A DNA stretch of 64,000 bases from Glycomyces albidus (lineage in GTDB: Bacteria; Actinomycetota; Actinomycetes; Mycobacteriales; Micromonosporaceae): positions 62,001 through 126,000 of the forward strand of contig NZ_WIAO01000004.1 in the NCBI RefSeq assembly GCF_009451885.1, in the 5' to 3' direction. Below, one piece after another: positions 61,913 to 64,000 of this stretch (positions are counted from its first letter, which is position 1; each line of letters starts with the position of its first letter). The translations under genes and the position numbers were made by a program. Below the pieces are notes generated by a model. It made no database searches. It was not told the origin of the DNA and worked only from the letters and a program-made list of their open reading frames with translations.

Positions 61913-62944
61913 ATGCCTTCCTGGTCCCTCCTCCCCCGCCGCGCGCTGGCCGCATTCGCCGCGCTCGCGCTCGCGCTGCTCGGCGTCCTCGCCCTCGACG
62001 CCGCACCGGCCGAAGCGGTCCGCCCGCCCGGCATCCCCTCGACCGCGACCGCGCAGGCCGAGCTGAACGCCCTCACGGTCGCCGCCGAATCCCACGGCTC
62101 GAGCTACGACCGCTCCCTGTTCCCGCACTGGAAGTCCGTGAGCGGTACCGGAAGCTGCACCGCCCGCCAGTACGTCCTCAAGCGCGACGGCCAGAACGTC
62201 GTCACCGGCGACGGCTGCCAACCGACCTCCGGCCGCTGGCAGTCCGACTTCGACAACACCTGGACGACCACCGTCTCCAACGCCACCATCGACCACGTCG
62301 TGGCCCTCTCCGAAGCGTGGGCCTCCGGCGCCTGGGCCTGGACCACCGCCGAGCGCCAGGCGTTCGCCAACGACATCAACTCGCCCCAGCTCTGGATCGC
62401 CACCACCTCCGCGAACTCCGCCAAGAGCGACTACGACCCCGCCGAGTGGATGCCCGTCAACACCACCGGGCTGCGCTGCGACTACGTCAAAGCGTGGACG
62501 CACGTCAAGTACCTGTACGACCTCACCGTCGACTCGGCCGAGAAGTCCGCGATCCAGTCGCACCTGACGAACTACTGCGGCTCGACCGGCGGCGACCCGA
62601 CCGGCTGCACCGGATCGAAGACCACCGCCGCCGCGATCCCCGAGGGCCCGCCGCTGAACTCGACGATCACCCTGTCCTGCACCGGGACCGCATCCTCCAG
62701 CGGCCGGATCACGGTGAGCGTCACCCACCAGTACAGCGGCGACATCGCGATCGCGCTCATCGCTCCGGACGGCTCGAGCTACACGCTCAAGTCGTCGAGC
62801 GGCTCGACCACGCCGAACGTCAACACCACGTACAGCGCCAACCTGTCGAGCGAATCCCGCTCCGGCACTTGGACCCTGCGTGTCACCGACACCTACTCGG
62901 GCGGCTCCAGCGGCACCCTGAACAGCTGGTCGCTGACGATCTAG
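61913..62944 (+). CDS. Secreted HNH-type nuclease with C-terminal P-domain-like region
   Basis: The 343-residue protein has a signal peptide (about 1-36, ending AEA), then a DUF1524/GmrSD-C-like HNH domain with the DHVVALSEAW metal-His motif near residue 127, WIATTSANSAKSDYDPAEWMP and flanking cysteines. From about residue 230 a second domain (TITVSVTHQYSGDIAIALIAPDGSSYTL-like order, ending GTLNSWSLTI) matches the proprotein-convertase P/jelly-roll domain. The ATG at 61913 follows AGGAG. It is probably an extracellular nuclease for nutrient scavenging or competition. Confidence 0.87.
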   Translation: MPSWSLLPRRALAAFAALALALLGVLALDAAPAEAVRPPGIPSTATAQAELNALTVAAESHGSSYDRSLFPHWKSVSGTGSCTARQYVLKRDGQNVVTGDGCQPTSGRWQSDFDNTWTTTVSNATIDHVVALSEAWASGAWAWTTAERQAFANDINSPQLWIATTSANSAKSDYDPAEWMPVNTTGLRCDYVKAWTHVKYLYDLTVDSAEKSAIQSHLTNYCGSTGGDPTGCTGSKTTAAAIPEGPPLNSTITLSCTGTASSSGRITVSVTHQYSGDIAIALIAPDGSSYTLKSSSGSTTPNVNTTYSANLSSESRSGTWTLRVTDTYSGGSSGTLNSWSLTI

Positions 62945-62976
62945 ACCTCCGCCCGCAGTCCCCCAGGACTCGCGCA

Positions 62977-63005
62977 GAGGGCCGGGCGCTCGGCGCCCGG
63001 CCCTC
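62977..63005. terminator. Hairpin between convergent nuclease and cydB genes
   Basis: A perfect 13-bp stem (62977-62989 with 62993-63005) with a TCG loop lies 33 bp past the nuclease stop and 39 bp past the cydB stop, so it may terminate both transcripts. Confidence 0.85.
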
Positions 63006-63043
63006 CACTGTATCCACCGCAGGATCAAGTATGTCCTCTATGG

Positions 63044-64000
63044 TCAATCGTCGAGGCGCGCGCTCCAGTGGACCCGCTTGGGGCCCTCGGGTTCGACGCC
63101 GTACCCCTGGTCGCTCCATTGCGGCGTCTGCGTCAGGTAGAACAGGTAGCCCAGGGCCGGACCGACGACCACTGCCGCGATCCCGACGGCCACCAGCAGC
63201 CCCTGCAGGGTCGCCGTCGCACCGGCCGCCTCGGCGATCGTCACCTGGTCGACCAGGACCCACGGGTACTGGCCGATCCCCCAGCCCGCCATGACGGCCG
63301 CCACCGCGACCACCGCGGTTCCGCGCGCCGGACCGAAACGCTTGCGCCACAGCAGGACCAGCGTCGCGATCCCGCCGAGCGCCGACAGCACCACGACCGG
63401 CGCGGCACGGCCGATCAAGCCCTCCCACAGCGTCGGCGCGTCGCGCTCGACCGGGATGAGCGCCGCGAAGACGATGACGCCCGTCGCCGCACCGACCACG
63501 AGGGAGCGCCGCCGCAACCGCTCCGCCAGCGCCTCCCGGCCGCGGCGGGCCGCGTCGGCCGTCAGGAACGTCCCGGCCAGGAACGCGCAGGTCCCGACCG
63601 AGATCGCGCCGGTGAACAGGGGCGTGGGCGCGATCCAGGAGGTCCACGCGTCCCCGTACCCGCCTTCGGGAACGCGTCCTGACGCGAGCGCGCCGGCGAT
63701 GGTGCCGAGGAAGAACGGGGCCAGCACGGAGGAGGTCGCGAACACGATCCCGAACAGCCGCGCCTGCCAGAGCGTCTCGCTGTACTTGCGGAACGCGAAG
63801 CTCGCGCCGCGGAGCACGATGCCGACGAGGGCGAGCGTGAACGGCACGTACAGGGTGGTCATCGTGGCGGCGAAGGACTCCGGGAACGCGGTCCACCAGG
63901 TCACCAGCACGTAGATGAGCCACACGTGGTTGGCCTCCCACACCGGGCCGATGCTCTGGTCGATGAGGGTGCGGACTTCGGCGCCGCGGCGGCTGTCGCC
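63044..64000 (-). CDS. cydB: Cytochrome bd oxidase subunit II, 5' end outside the window
   Basis: About 319 residues are visible. The frame runs through the right edge and includes the conserved GPVWEANHVWLI, so the start lies beyond 64000. Eight or more membrane helices follow, with FPESFAATMTTLYVPFTLAL and the C-terminal QYPWVLVDQVTIAEAAG and YLFYLTQTPQW regions. With CydA it forms the high-affinity quinol oxidase; cydA would be expected upstream, just outside the window. Confidence 0.95.
   Translation of the reverse strand, partial: GDSRRGAEVRTLIDQSIGPVWEANHVWLIYVLVTWWTAFPESFAATMTTLYVPFTLALVGIVLRGASFAFRKYSETLWQARLFGIVFATSSVLAPFFLGTIAGALASGRVPEGGYGDAWTSWIAPTPLFTGAISVGTCAFLAGTFLTADAARRGREALAERLRRRSLVVGAATGVIVFAALIPVERDAPTLWEGLIGRAAPVVVLSALGGIATLVLLWRKRFGPARGTAVVAVAAVMAGWGIGQYPWVLVDQVTIAEAAGATATLQGLLVAVGIAAVVVGPALGYLFYLTQTPQWSDQGYGVEPEGPKRVHWSARLDD

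Overview
This window comes from a high-GC actinomycete chromosome. GC-rich codon use, frequent GTG starts, overlapping start/stop codons and the gene order argS-lysA-hom-thrC-thrB-rho-rpmE-prfA-prmC-tsaC-phosphatase-atp all fit a Streptomyces/Micromonospora/Glycomyces-type actinomycete. I cannot fix the genus by reading; a Glycomycetaceae-like organism is only a guess. Almost everything here is core chromosome. There is no prophage, insertion sequence, CRISPR array or biosynthetic megacluster.

Layout. 1-2614: the end of a cell-surface glycan region (partial WecG/TagA-type glycosyltransferase, sulfotransferase, GT2). 2792-4266: a tandem-repeat regulatory site, then a DUF4956 membrane protein and a VTC-domain protein. 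4380-6953: a two-component system divergent from a small anchored acidic protein, with a related repeat site between them. 7045-20140 (minus strand): rho, rpmE, prfA, prmC, tsaC, a low-molecular-weight tyrosine phosphatase and the ATP synthase genes atpI-Z-B-E-F-H-A-G-D. No atpC follows atpD. 20670-27044 (minus): argS-lysA-hom-thrC-thrB, for aspartate-family amino acids. 27150-30678 (plus): two DUF3105 proteins, a DUF305 protein, a membrane protein and a YjbR protein. 30727-31587: a lower-GC Rpn/PD-(D/E)XK-like gene between two hairpins that share an identical 25-nt core. 31734-36396 (minus): cysD-cysN, cysQ and a polyprenyl sugar-phosphate transferase. 36524-40463 (minus): pth, rplY, prs, glmU. 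40642-44918 (plus): a xylose-type sugar ABC transporter with a ROK regulator. 45053-47563 (minus): tRNA-Gln and lemA with two paralogous membrane proteins. 47847-50393 (minus): rplM-rpsI-glmM. 50846-56898 (minus): a thiamin operon thiE-thiO-thiS-thiG-thiD-thiC behind a TPP riboswitch. 57238-64000: a secreted BNR/CBM/ricin-type glycosidase behind a clear operator, a RsmC-like methyltransferase, a membrane protein, a secreted HNH nuclease and the truncated cydB.

How parts may work together. CysDN makes APS and CysQ removes PAP, the by-product of PAPS-dependent sulfotransferases. With the sulfotransferase and sugar-transferase genes this suggests a sulfated surface glycan, although no APS kinase is seen in the window. 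glmU and glmM supply UDP-GlcNAc. The most interesting regulatory signal is a set of 11-bp-phased repeats carrying CTTATCG-N3-CCTTAAC. It occurs in front of both the DUF4956-VTC operon and the acidic protein/two-component locus, which suggests a small undescribed regulon. The upstream units of the first copy also resemble a PHO box. Other unexplained structures are three tandem ~110-bp repeats between thiD and thiC, long repeated tails on ThiE and ThiO, and identical short palindromes around a heptamer array at 60.1-60.4 kb.
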